From the NCBI GenBank assembly GCA_028825475.1, contig JAPKAB010000002.1:1-64000 (forward strand): 64,000 nt of DNA. Reading direction: 5' to 3'. Positions 25,471-36,105 of the stretch are shown here, in pieces. Within the stretch, counting starts at the first letter, position 1, and every line of letters starts with the position of its first letter. The DNA is from Ascidiaceihabitans sp. Its GTDB lineage: Bacteria > Pseudomonadota > Alphaproteobacteria > Rhodobacterales > Rhodobacteraceae. The notes beneath the pieces are model-generated. The model saw nothing but the letters and a program-made list of their open reading frames with translations, did not search any database and was not told where the DNA came from. Made by a program: the position numbers and the translations under genes.

Positions 25471-26882
25471 AACAAAGGTGGGCGTTTTTCTGGCCACAAA
25501 GTTGTCTCATGCCAAGTCTGCGCCATCCGAAGCAGTTTGGCATCTGAACCACGTTTGCCGATCAATTGCAGGCCCATAGGCATATCGTTTGGTCCACCAA
25601 ATCCAATAGGTACATTAACGACGGGCAAACCCAATAGCCCCGGCGCAATTACAACCTCCATCCAGCGATGATAGGTGTCCATCTGTTGTCCATTAATCGA
25701 AGCTGGGTTCACAAGGTTAACATCGAAAGGCCACACTTGTGCGGACGGCAGAACCAGAACGTCGTAGACCTCAAACAACTCACTGGCGCGCAAGAACCAA
25801 TCCGAGCGGATCATGCTTGCCTTGTGCACATCCAGCGCAGACATCGCCATCCCCCGCTCAATCTCATAAATGGCAGCAGGTTTCAGTTTTTCGCGTTTAG
25901 CGGGATCGTCATATAGACCTACCATCCCGGCCCCAACAGCAAAGCTGCGCAATGTGATCCAGCTGTCCCAGATCGCAGCCGCTGAAAACGGTGCCGAAAC
26001 CTCAGAAACGTTCCACCCCAAAGCACCCATCTGCGCCAATGCCATTTGGGCCATAGTTTCGATGCCCTCTTCATACTGCAACGCACCTCCCCAGTCACCA
26101 AGCCAGCCGATGCGTGCGCTAGAAACCGGTTCCTTGAGAGAAGGTAGAGTGGGATCTTGACCAAAGCCCATTGGTTGACGCGGATCATGGCCAGACATGG
26201 TGTCCAACAACGCAGCTAAATCCTTGGGGGTGCGGGCCATCGGACCGTTGGTCGCCAAATGATGCAAGAAAGTGTCCCCTTTAGGTTCTGATGGCACCAA
26301 ACCAAATGTCGGGCGCATCCCATAAACATTGTTCCATGCCGCAGGATTGCGCAATGACCCCATCATATCAGACCCATCTGCAACGCTGATCATACCAGAA
26401 GCCAACGCAGCCGCCGCACCGCCAGAGGAACCGCCAGCAGAAAGTGTTTGATCATAGGGATTCTTTGTCGCGCCAAAAACGGGGTTGAATGTGTGGCTGC
26501 CCAAACCAAACTCTGGCGTATTCGTTTTGCCAATAACAATCGCACCGGCCGCTTTAAGGCGTTCAACTACGATGTCGTCCTTTTGCGCAACTTCACCCGC
26601 AAACAATGGTGATCCCATTGTTGTGACGAAACCTTCTGCATTCGCCAAATCTTTGATTGCAATCGGAATACCATGCAGCCAACCTTTTCGCTGCGAAGAC
26701 TGCACGTTTTGCGCCTCAGACATCAGTGCATCGCGATCACCGATTGACACGATGGCGCTCACTGCACTGTTCACCTCATCAAGTCGATCAAGAGTTGATT
26801 GCATCAGCTCTGGAATGGATAAATCACCTGCTTCAATCGAAGCGGACAAAGAGAGGGCGGAAGCGTAATTTAAATCTATCAT
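25467..26882 (-). CDS. Amidase (amidase-signature family)
   Basis: Amidohydrolase of 471 residues from the ATG at 26882; an in-frame codon at 26909 would add nine residues. The Ser-cisSer-Lys triad is visible: Lys in IAIKDLANAEG (about residue 75), the Gly/Ser-rich SAGGSSGGAAAALASG with both serines (about 150-165), and the nucleophile region DGSDMMGSLRNPAAW. The C-terminus GLPVVNVPIGFGG...PMGLQLIGKRG is typical of the family and of GatA-like enzymes, but it lacks GatB/GatC neighbours, so it is a catabolic or unspecific amidase. Substrate unknown. Confidence 0.9.
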   Translation of the reverse strand: MIDLNYASALSLSASIEAGDLSIPELMQSTLDRLDEVNSAVSAIVSIGDRDALMSEAQNVQSSQRKGWLHGIPIAIKDLANAEGFVTTMGSPLFAGEVAQKDDIVVERLKAAGAIVIGKTNTPEFGLGSHTFNPVFGATKNPYDQTLSAGGSSGGAAAALASGMISVADGSDMMGSLRNPAAWNNVYGMRPTFGLVPSEPKGDTFLHHLATNGPMARTPKDLAALLDTMSGHDPRQPMGFGQDPTLPSLKEPVSSARIGWLGDWGGALQYEEGIETMAQMALAQMGALGWNVSEVSAPFSAAAIWDSWITLRSFAVGAGMVGLYDDPAKREKLKPAAIYEIERGMAMSALDVHKASMIRSDWFLRASELFEVYDVLVLPSAQVWPFDVNLVNPASINGQQMDTYHRWMEVVIAPGLLGLPVVNVPIGFGGPNDMPMGLQLIGKRGSDAKLLRMAQTWHETTLWPEKRPPLF

Positions 26883-26954
26883 ATTCACACCAAATCCGCC
26901 GCAATCCAAATTGACAAGGGCAAACTGACCAGACTAGGTGTCAATTAGGCTACC

Positions 26955-27536
26955 CTAAGGTAACCATGATCGCTGATCAGGAATGTGAAGGCGCATGACG
27001 TCACCTATTTTCAACAACCCTTCGCGCTCAACAGATGCAGTTACACCACGTTTCCAAACAGCAGCAGGCTTGAATTTCGCGCCAAACCCTTCATGTTCCA
27101 TCTCAATCTCTCGACCTGGTAAGACGCAAGGTCGGTTAACCATATCAACCATCAGTGTCGCACCTGTTGTGTCTGATTGTAGGCGCGAAGACGGCGGTAC
27201 ATGCGTGAAATCTGCTATGCCTTCAAGGATCAAAGAAGCTCCCAGCAATGTTGGATCGATACCCTCAAGGCCCATATTTTCAGCGATATGCGCGATTTCC
27301 TCAGCAGACATTACGCTAAGTTGGCGCACGTTGTTTATTGTGCTGCCTTGCTTATGTTGCGATCTAACCCGCACACACGACGGACGCGTGACGCCAAAAT
27401 GCGCCTCACCTGCGAACCCGCCAAACACTGCCATTACTTCATTCAACGGCTCAGAACGCATAGTGCCGCCATCGGCTACAACCCGGCCCAGCCACGTTAT
27501 GCGGGCCGTATATTCAGTTGGCATAAGTGCTGGCAT
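26955..27536 (-). CDS. MOSC-domain protein
   Basis: A 193-residue protein with a MOSC domain, the C-terminal module of molybdenum-cofactor sulfurases and of YiiM/mARC-type enzymes. The start at 27536 is supported by AGGAG eight bases upstream. Recognisable parts are RQLSVMSAEEIAHIAENMGL, DPTLLGASLILEGI and RPCVLPGREIEMEH. MOSC proteins bind or transfer sulfur, or carry a molybdenum centre, but the substrate here is unknown. It stands alone between an amidase and ftsH. Confidence 0.85.
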   Translation of the reverse strand: MPALMPTEYTARITWLGRVVADGGTMRSEPLNEVMAVFGGFAGEAHFGVTRPSCVRVRSQHKQGSTINNVRQLSVMSAEEIAHIAENMGLEGIDPTLLGASLILEGIADFTHVPPSSRLQSDTTGATLMVDMVNRPCVLPGREIEMEHEGFGAKFKPAAVWKRGVTASVEREGLLKIGDVMRLHIPDQRSWLP

Positions 27537-27572
27537 GGGGAACTCCTAAAGCGATCTGTTGGGCCAAGCATA

Positions 27573-27607
27573 GCAAAAAAGAAAGGGCCCCGCATATAGC
27601 AGGGCCC
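27573..27607 (-). terminator. Intrinsic terminator after ftsH
   Basis: Read on the minus strand, GGGCCCTGC pairs with GCGGGGCCC (one G-T wobble) around TATAT and is followed by TTTCTTTTTT. On the plus strand ATTTTTT also follows, so it may act in both directions. It lies 36 bases after the ftsH stop. Confidence 0.85.
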
Positions 27608-27642
27608 ATGATTTTTTGCACATTCCAGATCAATAACTGTGA

Positions 27643-29571
27643 TCAGGAAGGTGTTGGCTCGGTATCGCCATCATCCGTTGATGGTGCCTTCTTCGCCTTA
27701 GTCTTTGTTTTTGCCTTGGGGATCGCTGTGACACTTGGTGCAGCTTTGTTTGCCACATCGTCATCGCCATCTTCAGGTTCGTTTGGCAACTCGCCCGCAA
27801 TTACGCGTTTGATTTCTTCACCAGTCAAAGTTTCATACTCAAGCAGACCTTGGGCCATGCGCTCAAATTCAACTTCTTTTTCTTGGATGATTTTCAAAGC
27901 CCAGTCATATCCGTCTTGGATAAACTTCTGAACTTCTTCTTCGATCATCTCTTTGGTATTGGCAGAGACAGAAAAACCACCGGTGCGACCAGAATAGCCT
28001 TCAGCAGCTTCCGAATAGTCGATGTTACCGACCTTGTCTGACATCCCCCAACGCAGAACCATCGCACGAGCCAATGAAGAGGCCTGCATGATATCGCCAG
28101 CTGGACCATTGGACACAGAATCTGGACCATATTTGTGGATCTCTGCCGCCTTACCCGCCATGGTCATCGCCAAACGCTGGTGGCATTCGTCTTTGAACAT
28201 GTTGAGGCGATCCATTTCTGGAAGGCTCATTACCATACCCAAGGCACCACCGCGTGGAATGATCGTGGCCTTATAAACAGGATCACATTTCGGCAATGTC
28301 ATTCCAACCAATGCGTGACCAGCTTCGTGATAGGCAGTCATCTCTTTTTGTTCTGTCGTCATAACCATGCTGCGGCGCTCGGCCCCCATCATGATCTTAT
28401 CTTTGGCGGATTCAAAATCATCCATTGCAACAAAGCGACGACCAACACGGGCAGCGGTTAACGCCGCCTCATTTACAAGGTTCGCCAAATCAGCACCAGA
28501 GAAGCCCGGCGTACCGCGTGCAATGATGCGCAGATCAACGTCAGGACCAAGTGGCGATTTACGTGCGTGAACGCCCAAAATCTTCTCTCGTCCTTTGATG
28601 TCTGGGTTACCAACGGTCACCTGGCGATCAAAACGACCAGGACGAAGAAGCGCTGGGTCCAAAACATCTTTACGGTTTGTCGCCGCGATGATGATGACGC
28701 CCTCATTGGCTTCAAAACCGTCCATCTCAACCAGCAATTGGTTCAACGTTTGCTCACGCTCATCGTTGCCACCACCGTGACCAGCGCCACGTGCACGACC
28801 AACCGCATCGATCTCATCGATAAACACGATGCACGGTGCATTCTTTTTGGCTTGTTCAAACATGTCGCGCACACGCGATGCACCCACGCCAACGAACATC
28901 TCAACAAAGTCAGAACCGGAAATGGTGAAGAATGGAACACCAGCTTCGCCTGCAATGGCACGAGCCAAAAGCGTTTTACCAGTACCTGGAGGCCCCTCTA
29001 GTAAAGCACCTTTTGGAATCTTGCCGCCAAGACGAGAGAATTTCTGCGGATTGCGCAAAAATTCAACAATTTCTTCCAGCTCTTCCTTGGCTTCATCGAT
29101 GCCAGCCACGTCATCAAAGGTCACGCGACCCTCTTTTTCAGTGAGCATTTTAGCCTTGGATTTGCCAAAGCCCATTGCCCCACCTTTGCCGCCGCCTTGC
29201 ATGCGGTTCATGAAGAATATCCACACACCGATCAGCAATAGAACGGGTAGGATCGTCATAATGAACGCTGAAAAGCCTGACTGCTGTTGTTGCTCCGCAC
29301 GTACTGGCACCTTGTTTTGCAGCAATATTTCAGTCACTTTTGCATCGCTTGGGATGATCGTGATAAAATCTTCTGTTCCTTTGCGGAACAGAACCTTCTC
29401 ACCATCTAGCGTGACATTGCTGACAGCGCCGTTCTCAACATCCGTTACAAATTCTGAATAGCTTAGTTCACGGCTCTGCATATTGCTGTTTGAACCACCA
29501 AAGAGGTTAAACAATGCGAGGACCAAGAGGAACAAAACCACCCAAAAGGCGATATTACGTGCATTTCCCAA
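27643..29571 (-). CDS. ftsH: ATP-dependent zinc metalloprotease
   Basis: Inner-membrane AAA+ protease of 642 residues, a normal size. Two membrane helices lie at about 7-24 and 103-121, with a periplasmic domain between. The AAA domain has Walker A GPPGTGKT (193-200), Walker B FIDEID (250-255) and the arginine-finger region [11 protein letters not shown]. The zinc ligands HEAGH are at 415-419. The C-terminus is Lys/Thr-rich ([16 protein letters not shown]), a divergent tail. It follows tilS at a 77-base gap that contains a 6-bp hairpin (29595-29615). Confidence 0.97.
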   Translation of the reverse strand: MGNARNIAFWVVLFLLVLALFNLFGGSNSNMQSRELSYSEFVTDVENGAVSNVTLDGEKVLFRKGTEDFITIIPSDAKVTEILLQNKVPVRAEQQQQSGFSAFIMTILPVLLLIGVWIFFMNRMQGGGKGGAMGFGKSKAKMLTEKEGRVTFDDVAGIDEAKEELEEIVEFLRNPQKFSRLGGKIPKGALLEGPPGTGKTLLARAIAGEAGVPFFTISGSDFVEMFVGVGASRVRDMFEQAKKNAPCIVFIDEIDAVGRARGAGHGGGNDEREQTLNQLLVEMDGFEANEGVIIIAATNRKDVLDPALLRPGRFDRQVTVGNPDIKGREKILGVHARKSPLGPDVDLRIIARGTPGFSGADLANLVNEAALTAARVGRRFVAMDDFESAKDKIMMGAERRSMVMTTEQKEMTAYHEAGHALVGMTLPKCDPVYKATIIPRGGALGMVMSLPEMDRLNMFKDECHQRLAMTMAGKAAEIHKYGPDSVSNGPAGDIMQASSLARAMVLRWGMSDKVGNIDYSEAAEGYSGRTGGFSVSANTKEMIEEEVQKFIQDGYDWALKIIQEKEVEFERMAQGLLEYETLTGEEIKRVIAGELPNEPEDGDDDVANKAAPSVTAIPKAKTKTKAKKAPSTDDGDTEPTPS

Positions 29572-29648
29572 GGAAACTTCTCCTAAAATTCGACAGCGCC
29601 AACCAAATCGGCGCTCTTTGGCATAAGATAGTGATCAATTGCGCAGGT

Positions 29649-30899
29649 TCAATGCGATAATAGTGTCGCAATGAAGGTATCTGCGCCTCTTTCTAGTGTG
29701 GCTGCCCATTCCAGGCCATTTTCAATTAATGGAGACGCAATTAACTCACCACCAGACCAAACAGCGGGTAGCGACAATATGGCCTCTCTTGGGAGACCCA
29801 ATTCGCGCCACGCTTCACTGCTGCGCACCCCCAATTCGCCCAACGGGGCGACGCACAATTCTTTGCGATCAGAAGGGCCAATGACACGCCACCGGCCATC
29901 CCAGAGGTCGTCCATTGGACCAATCATTTCACGCACAGCATTCAACTCGCGGCACACATAGATGCGCCCTTGCTTACAGACGATTTGGCAGCCGTCCAAA
30001 GTGCTAGAAACTCCATTATTCATAGCAGCTTGCACTTGTGAAACACCACCACGGCGTGGAGAATAGTTTGCCCCATTTACCCACCTAATCGCCCGAACCA
30101 GAAGGCGACGGGCAATCTCAACGGGCAAGGCATTGTATCGTTCAAGATCAATTTGCACAGTTCCAAGGGTCACTTCACATGCGTCTTTCGCCGCCAATGA
30201 TGTGTGCCACTCAAGTGCCCCACGCGCATCGGACATGTTGCGAGCAACCATAGCCAAGGTCTGCGCGTTCAAGCCAAGAGGAGCGAGTTCTTTTAGCGCA
30301 TCGCGCATCCGAATTCGTTCAAAATCGCGATTTTCATTGCTGGGATCTTCGGCCCAAGTCACGTTTTCTTGACGTAAAAAATCGCGTAAGTCCTCACGCG
30401 CTGCTCCTAAAAGTGGTCTTAACCATGTCACACCATGGCGTTGGCTCTCAAACGCCATGGCAGCCAAACCATCAACCCCTGCTCCGCGCGCCATACGCAT
30501 CAGCAGTGTTTCGGCCTGATCATCGGCAGTGTGACCCAAAGCCAAGACATCAACGTCGTTAGTTTTAGCCCACTTAGCGATCAAATCATACCGCGCGTCA
30601 CGTGCGTTGCTCTGTAGGTTGCCTGCACCATCCCATCCCGTCCAATGCACGACAGTATGTGGAACATCCAGTTTAACACATTGAGCAGAAACCAACCTAA
30701 GCTCAGCATCCGTGCCGTCGCGCAGTCCATGATCAACCGAAATTGCATGCAACGCGATGCCAGCTTGCTTGGCATAGCGCGCCATCAAAACCAGCAATGC
30801 GATCGAGTCACCACCGCCAGAGACTGCCACACCAAACCCCTTAAGGTCATGAGACGCCATTTGCTGTTTAATCAATTCAGCAAGTTGGGTTTTCGACAT
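29649..30899 (-). CDS. tilS: tRNA(Ile)-lysidine synthase
   Basis: TilS converts C34 of the tRNA-Ile CAU anticodon to lysidine so that it reads AUA. The 416-residue protein carries the PP-loop SGGGDS at residues 27-32 and LGHTADDQAETLLMRMARG (about 117-135), which forms the active site. The C-terminal half is weakly conserved, as usual for alphaproteobacteria. It lies between cpoB and ftsH, an arrangement common in this class. Confidence 0.95.
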   Translation of the reverse strand: MSKTQLAELIKQQMASHDLKGFGVAVSGGGDSIALLVLMARYAKQAGIALHAISVDHGLRDGTDAELRLVSAQCVKLDVPHTVVHWTGWDGAGNLQSNARDARYDLIAKWAKTNDVDVLALGHTADDQAETLLMRMARGAGVDGLAAMAFESQRHGVTWLRPLLGAAREDLRDFLRQENVTWAEDPSNENRDFERIRMRDALKELAPLGLNAQTLAMVARNMSDARGALEWHTSLAAKDACEVTLGTVQIDLERYNALPVEIARRLLVRAIRWVNGANYSPRRGGVSQVQAAMNNGVSSTLDGCQIVCKQGRIYVCRELNAVREMIGPMDDLWDGRWRVIGPSDRKELCVAPLGELGVRSSEAWRELGLPREAILSLPAVWSGGELIASPLIENGLEWAATLERGADTFIATLLSH

Positions 30900-30920
30900 G
30901 TGGTTAAATCCGGCTATGGA

Positions 30921-31736
30921 TCACGAACATCCAATATTTCGCATTTGCGAGTTGGCTTCCAATGCAGCATCTGAACTTGGAAAGCGTGCGGACACTTCGC
31001 CAAGAGTCACACAGGCTTCACTGGTCTGACCTAAACGGCCAAGGGCGCCGCCCAATTTGAACAAAGCAGACGGTGCATTCGTTCCTGTTTGATCTGCACT
31101 AAACGCCTCGAGATAAGCACGCGCCGCAGAACGTGTATCACCAAGACCCTCTAGCGCATCGCCACGCATAAGGTCAGCATCCACACTTAGCGGGCCACCT
31201 GGATAGGTCTGATTAAAGGCCGCAAACTGGACTGCAGCGCTTTGAAAGTCACCGGATGCGAGCGCCCCCGACGCCCGCTCAAAGTCTGCAGATTCTTGGG
31301 TCGCCAACTGGCTTCCTATTTCGGGTTCAACTGGCACTGCAATTGGGGAGGTCACTTGCTCTTCGCCGCCCAAAGTTGATGTTTCGCCGATCGCGCCAAT
31401 GTCTCCACCCTCAAGCTCAACAAGACGGAACTCAAGATCACCAATACGGTTGGTGCCATCGGCAACAACGCGACCAATCCGGAATTCCAATTGTTCAGTT
31501 TTGCCAGTCAGACGTTGCAGTTCACTTTCGATCCCCTCGACACGATCCAACAAAGAACCGCCTGTCGTGCCACCACCGGCCGCGCCCGTTGTAGACAACT
31601 CACGCTTAAGCTTTTGTATCTCTACATTCAAAACCGTCAGTTCCTGACGGACATCGGCCAGGGTTTGATCGTCTTGTGCTGCGGCTGCAAAGGGCCACAA
31701 CACACAACAGATTACGACACGAAAGACATACTTCAT
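30921..31736 (-). CDS. cpoB: Tol-Pal system protein, cell-division coordinator
   Basis: Periplasmic TPR protein (CpoB/YbgF) of 271 residues that links Tol-Pal to peptidoglycan synthesis. A signal peptide (FRVVICCVLWPFAAAAQ) is followed by a coiled-coil segment (VRQELTVLNVEIQKLKREL, about 29-47, and more to about 110). The C-terminal TPR domain starts near 150 (FERASGALASGDFQSAAVQF) and contains GGALGRLGQTSEACVTLGEV. It follows pal by six bases, completing the tol cluster. Confidence 0.93.
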   Translation of the reverse strand: MKYVFRVVICCVLWPFAAAAQDDQTLADVRQELTVLNVEIQKLKRELSTTGAAGGGTTGGSLLDRVEGIESELQRLTGKTEQLEFRIGRVVADGTNRIGDLEFRLVELEGGDIGAIGETSTLGGEEQVTSPIAVPVEPEIGSQLATQESADFERASGALASGDFQSAAVQFAAFNQTYPGGPLSVDADLMRGDALEGLGDTRSAARAYLEAFSADQTGTNAPSALFKLGGALGRLGQTSEACVTLGEVSARFPSSDAALEANSQMRNIGCS

Positions 31737-31742
31737 AGGTTT

Positions 31743-32267
31743 TTACCCTGTCAGGCCGCCAGCCAACACTGTGACTGCGCGACGGTTTTTTGCGTAACAC
31801 GCTTCTTCGCTGCATATCTCGATTGGGCGTTCCTTGCCATAGCTTACGATTTGCATGCGCGATGATGGAACACCTTTGGAAACCAAATAGCTGCGCGCAG
31901 CATCCGCACGACGGTTACCTAATGCAATGTTATATTCACGTGTGCCCTGCTCGTCTGCGTGACCTTCGATAATGGCAGTGTAATCCGCATTGGTCAGTAA
32001 CCAAGCTGCCTGACCGTCCAAAGTGGCGCGACCCACTGCAGTCAATGATGATTGATCAACTTCAAACATCACACGATCGCCGACAGCTTGCTGGAAGTAC
32101 GCGGTAGACGCTGGATCAGACGCACTGCCCGCAATCACACCAGAGTTCCCCGCAGCATTTGGGTCAAATGCACCGTCACCAGCACCTCCACCCAATTTGC
32201 CTGCGTTTGTACAAGCGGCCATAGATAGCGCGCCCATCATCAGAATTACTTTGGTTGTCAACTTCAT
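31743..32267 (-). CDS. pal: Peptidoglycan-associated lipoprotein
   Basis: Outer-membrane lipoprotein of 174 residues. The signal MKLTTKVILMMGALSMAAC ends at the lipidated Cys19. A Gly/Ala-rich linker leads to the OmpA-like domain, with VMFEVDQSSLT, the peptidoglycan-binding IEGHADEQGTREYNIALGN and RRADAARSYL, and YGKERPIEICSEEACYAKNR. The two cysteines near the end can form the expected disulfide. It lies between tolB and cpoB. Confidence 0.97.
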   Translation of the reverse strand: MKLTTKVILMMGALSMAACTNAGKLGGGAGDGAFDPNAAGNSGVIAGSASDPASTAYFQQAVGDRVMFEVDQSSLTAVGRATLDGQAAWLLTNADYTAIIEGHADEQGTREYNIALGNRRADAARSYLVSKGVPSSRMQIVSYGKERPIEICSEEACYAKNRRAVTVLAGGLTG

Positions 32268-32365
32268 CTGCTTCGCCTCGTTTTTTAGGTCTAACTATTA
32301 TTTAGGTTCTTCTATCATGGTTGTGGCAAGCTGTCATCGCACGCCACATTTCAAATTGTTTCGGA

Positions 32366-33685
32366 TCATTTCTGCAATGGGGACCACGATGGGTCGGATC
32401 CACCCTCAGGGGTACGCACGGGACGCAAGTTACGCCCAGTGATGTCCACAGAATACAATGTCGATCGGCCACCAGCCCCTTGGGTCTCGCGGTGGAACAT
32501 GATCACACGACCATTTGGCGACCACGTTGGCCCCTCATCTAAAAAGGACGCAGTCAAAAGACGCTCTTCACTTCCATCAACCCGCATAACGCCAATGTGG
32601 AAGCGACCTTTGGATTGTTTTGTAAAGGCAACCAGATCTCCACGCGGAGACCACACAGGCGTACCATAGCGACCTTGCCCGAATGAAATACGTTTTGCCT
32701 CTCCACCGTTTGCGGACATGATGTACAACTGCTGCGCTCCAGAGCGGTCGCTCTCAAACACGATACTGTTGCCATCCGGGCTGTAACTTGGCGCTGTTTC
32801 GATAGATGGTGCCGACGTCAGGCGCGTTGAGCGGCCTGATGCGATGTCCATCGTATAGATGTCTGTGTTGCTGCCTGTGGCTTGGGAATACACAACCGTT
32901 TGGCCGTTTGGTGAAAAACGCGGAGCAAAGCTGATCGAGCCTTCGCCGCTTTCCAACACGCGGCGCTGGACGCTGCCTACATCCAAAACATAAATACGTG
33001 GGAAACCTGTTTCATATGAAGTGTAAAGGACCCGGTCACCTGTAGGGCTAAAACGCGGGGCCAAGACCAATGAACGACTATCGGTCAAATATTTCACACC
33101 AGCTCCATCATAATCCATGACCGCCAAACGCTTTTGACGCTTATTTTTTGGACCCGTTTCGGAAACAAAAACAACGCGACTGTCAAAATATCCACCTTCA
33201 CCGGTAATCCGACTATAAACAGCATCAGACACCTTGTGTGCCATGCGACGCCAGCCTTCTGTCGTACCTTGGAACTGCAGGCCATTGCCCAGTTCTGCAC
33301 CAGAAAAGATGTCATACAGGCGAAACTTAACCGTAAGACTATTTCCCGAAACGTTCACAGCACCTGTAACCAAAGCTTGGGCGTTGATTGCTTTCCAGTC
33401 AGAATACTGAATGGCAGAACCAAAATCAGTTACGTTGCTGATGTAAGCGCTGGCCGGAATTTCACGAAACAATCCGGTGTTTTGCAAGTCAGCGGCCACG
33501 ACACGGGCCAACTGTGCCCCCATCTCGGCGCTGCTGCCGTTTTCGGCCACAAAATTCGGGGTCGCAAACGGCAACGGTTCAATAACACCTTCGGTGATTT
33601 CGATACGCAACGGGCCCTGTTGTGCCAACGAGAGTGTCGCTGTCATCATCAAAGCCATCAGGGCTGTAAAAATTCGAACCATCAT
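32366..33685 (-). CDS. tolB: Tol-Pal system beta-propeller protein
   Basis: Periplasmic TolB of 439 residues. The signal [20 protein letters not shown] is followed by the TolB N-terminal domain ([20 protein letters not shown]) and a six-bladed propeller with repeats such as [53 protein letters not shown] and [15 protein letters not shown]. The start overlaps tolA by four bases (ATGA). It binds Pal and TolA in energy-dependent envelope constriction. Confidence 0.97.
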   Translation of the reverse strand: MMVRIFTALMALMMTATLSLAQQGPLRIEITEGVIEPLPFATPNFVAENGSSAEMGAQLARVVAADLQNTGLFREIPASAYISNVTDFGSAIQYSDWKAINAQALVTGAVNVSGNSLTVKFRLYDIFSGAELGNGLQFQGTTEGWRRMAHKVSDAVYSRITGEGGYFDSRVVFVSETGPKNKRQKRLAVMDYDGAGVKYLTDSRSLVLAPRFSPTGDRVLYTSYETGFPRIYVLDVGSVQRRVLESGEGSISFAPRFSPNGQTVVYSQATGSNTDIYTMDIASGRSTRLTSAPSIETAPSYSPDGNSIVFESDRSGAQQLYIMSANGGEAKRISFGQGRYGTPVWSPRGDLVAFTKQSKGRFHIGVMRVDGSEERLLTASFLDEGPTWSPNGRVIMFHRETQGAGGRSTLYSVDITGRNLRPVRTPEGGSDPSWSPLQK

Positions 33686-34815
33686 TTGATGCGCATCCTT
33701 TTTGGATTGAATGTCATTTCAATGTCTTTCCATTGATCGTATTTGTCGCTGGGTAATTGGAAACCACGGGCTCCGCAGCGGATAATCGCTCGTCTGGCCG
33801 TCTCAAACGCTTGTTTTACCGACGCGCTGGTTCCGCCTTCGCTGCCCACTTGGCGGATCGAAGACACAACCGGTTTGCCGTCTTTAGTCAGGGACACGGC
33901 AACAACTACGGTTGTTTCCAAGGCCCAGCTAGAAAGCGAACCAACGTTCCAGCATTGCTGCACAGCCACGCGCAATGCATCCTTTTCACCTGCAGACAAT
34001 GGCGGCCCGCTTGGCGCAGATGGTGTCTCCGAGGCTTGGCCCAGGGCTTCGGCCAACGCGTCATCAACTGCAGACGTTGCAATTGTTTCTTCAGCTGCTG
34101 GTTCCGCAGCTGGTTTTCGGGTCTCAGCTGCTGACTCAGACGTTTCTGCAGCCCGAACCGCAGGCCGGGTCGGACGGCGCGGCGGCGGGCGTAATGAAGT
34201 CTCTGGTGCGGCTGAAGGTTTTTCAGCCTCAGTCACAATTTCAGATGCCGCTTCTTCTGGCGTGGTCGCCTCTTGAGGTTCTGCAACCGTTTCACCTGTT
34301 TCCGTTTGCTGAACAGCTTCTTGTTCAACCGGATCTGGACGCGCCTCAGGATCAGGTGCTATCACAGGCTCTGGTGCCACACGAATTGACGCTTGCGGCA
34401 CAGATGTTTCATTGCTTTCTGGTGCCTCGACAGCAACGTCTGGTTCTGGAGTTGGCAAGACAGGTGTCTCGACCGACACTTCGGCATTCGGCAATGGGCT
34501 TAGCTCACTTACATCAGGAGCATCATCAGCGGCTGGCGCGGGTGCCGGTTCCGGTATCTCTTGTTCAGGCGCTGTCTCAGGCTCTGGAACAGCACCCGTT
34601 CCATTATCAACAACGGGTTGAGCAGGTTGAGTAACTTCGCTTTGAGAGGTTGGTGAATCTTGGGCTGCCATCAATGCTGCAAAGGCTTCGCCAGAGATCA
34701 CAGAGACCTCCGTTGCTTCTATAGGTAGCTGTTCGGTGCGGAAAATTCCACCGAACACCATCCAACCTATCAAAGTCGCGTGCCCTGCCGCCGATATGAC
34801 CTGCCCTGTGTTCAC
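33682..34815 (-). CDS. tolA: TolA-type envelope protein
   Basis: The link between the inner-membrane TolQR motor and Pal/TolB. It is 377 residues. One N-terminal membrane segment ([20 protein letters not shown]) is followed by a long low-complexity domain rich in Pro, Glu, Ala and Thr, instead of the Ala/Lys helix of E. coli. The C-terminal domain begins near 280 ([20 protein letters not shown]) and contains [13 protein letters not shown]. The identity rests on the tolQ-tolR-tolA-tolB order and the C-terminal domain. Confidence 0.92.
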   Translation of the reverse strand: MNTGQVISAAGHATLIGWMVFGGIFRTEQLPIEATEVSVISGEAFAALMAAQDSPTSQSEVTQPAQPVVDNGTGAVPEPETAPEQEIPEPAPAPAADDAPDVSELSPLPNAEVSVETPVLPTPEPDVAVEAPESNETSVPQASIRVAPEPVIAPDPEARPDPVEQEAVQQTETGETVAEPQEATTPEEAASEIVTEAEKPSAAPETSLRPPPRRPTRPAVRAAETSESAAETRKPAAEPAAEETIATSAVDDALAEALGQASETPSAPSGPPLSAGEKDALRVAVQQCWNVGSLSSWALETTVVVAVSLTKDGKPVVSSIRQVGSEGGTSASVKQAFETARRAIIRCGARGFQLPSDKYDQWKDIEMTFNPKRMRIK

Positions 34816-34833
34816 AGCTTGCGCCCCTCGACC

Positions 34834-35307
34834 TTACTGATCCGACCCGTCAAGCGCGGGGCCACCGATATCTGTCACCAGACCGATGTTGGAAAAGCCA
34901 CCAGCGTTCAACGCGCCCATCACTTGCATGACTTGCAAGTAAGGTACCGCACCATCAGCACGAAGGAATACACGGTCGCTCTCACGTTCCGCAGCAATGC
35001 CACGCAAGCGTGTGATCAGCTGATCACGCGGTGTTTCCGTGGTTTGAATTTGGATCGAACCCTCTGCGGTGATCGTCACCGTCAGTGGCTCTTCCTGATC
35101 CACCGGCAATGCACCCGCAGCCGTCTTGGGCAGTTCAACGGGCACACCAACTGTTAGCAATGGGGCTGCGACCATAAAAATAATCAGCAACACCAACATA
35201 ACATCAACAAACGGCGTAACGTTAATTTCCGCCATTGGCCGTGCGCTGCCGCGACGACGACGACGGCGTCCGCCCCCGTCGTCTTTTTGTACTGTTCCCG
35301 CACCCAT
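34834..35307 (-). CDS. tolR: Tol-Pal system biopolymer transporter (ExbD/TolR)
   Basis: Inner-membrane TolR of 157 residues. A basic Arg-rich N-terminus (GGGRRRRRRGSARP) precedes MAEINVTPFVDVMLVLLIIF, the single helix with the conserved proton-path Asp in NVTPFVDVM. The periplasmic domain has VELPKTAAGALPVDQEEPLT and RADGAVPYLQVMQVMGAL. It is separated from tolQ by three bases and forms the TolQR motor that uses proton motive force. Confidence 0.97.
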   Translation of the reverse strand: MGAGTVQKDDGGGRRRRRRGSARPMAEINVTPFVDVMLVLLIIFMVAAPLLTVGVPVELPKTAAGALPVDQEEPLTVTITAEGSIQIQTTETPRDQLITRLRGIAAERESDRVFLRADGAVPYLQVMQVMGALNAGGFSNIGLVTDIGGPALDGSDQ

Positions 35308-35310
35308 GGC

Positions 35311-36006
35311 TTAACTGTCCAACTGACGGCTAAGAATGGTTGCGAATTCATCAGAGAATGCTTCGTAGCCAGAAATGATACGATCACTGTCCGCGCTTAG
35401 CTTGTTGTAAAATACAACGGCAGGGATCGCGGCCAACAGGCCAAGACCCGTGGCCAACAAAGCCTCAGCAATACCAGGTGCCACTACGGCAAGGTTGGTA
35501 TTTTGTTGTTCTGCAATTTCGATAAAGGCGTTCATGATCCCGATCACGGTCCCGAACAAACCAATGAACGGAGCGGTCGACCCCACTGTGGCCAAAACTG
35601 TCAGACCCTTTTGCAGGCTTTCCGCTTCCTTATTAATCGCCACATCCATGCTGCGGTCGATGCGTGCGCTTGCACCCGCAATCAAACCACCATCGTCGCG
35701 GTGCGAGCGGCGCCATTCGGTCATGCCAGCGGCAAATACCTTTTCGGAATGTCCATTGGGGGCGGGCCCAATTTGATCAAACAACGCGTCCAGCGGTTCG
35801 CCCGACCAGAATTTTTGATCGAATGCCAGCGCTTCAATCCGCGCATTGCGATAGCTGATCATTTTTTGAACAATAATCGACCATGCCCAAAAAGAGGCAA
35901 CGATCAGCATGATCATAACTATTTTTACAGTCAGTGTCGCGCGTGCGAATAATGCCCACATAGAGAAATCAATCTCATGCGCTAGGGCTAGCGTTTCTGC
36001 TTCCAT
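35311..36006 (-). CDS. tolQ: Tol-Pal system proton channel subunit (MotA/ExbB family)
   Basis: TolQ of 231 residues with three membrane helices: LTVKIVMIMLIVASFWAWSI (about 26-45), LTVLATVGSTAPFIGLFGTV with IGIMN (about 134-158), and AEALLATGLGLLAAIPAVVF (about 182-201). The TVGSTAPFIGLFGTVIG motif is a family signature. First gene of the tol cluster, after a 99-base gap from ybgC. Confidence 0.97.
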   Translation of the reverse strand: MEAETLALAHEIDFSMWALFARATLTVKIVMIMLIVASFWAWSIIVQKMISYRNARIEALAFDQKFWSGEPLDALFDQIGPAPNGHSEKVFAAGMTEWRRSHRDDGGLIAGASARIDRSMDVAINKEAESLQKGLTVLATVGSTAPFIGLFGTVIGIMNAFIEIAEQQNTNLAVVAPGIAEALLATGLGLLAAIPAVVFYNKLSADSDRIISGYEAFSDEFATILSRQLDS

Positions 36007-36105
36007 GTGCCTGCTCTTTTGTTGCGGTCAGTTTTTTGACCATCATTGAGAGTGTTTGTAGCGCAATAACAGGGGGAAAGCCATCACTATGGCGTCAGGA
36101 CACGT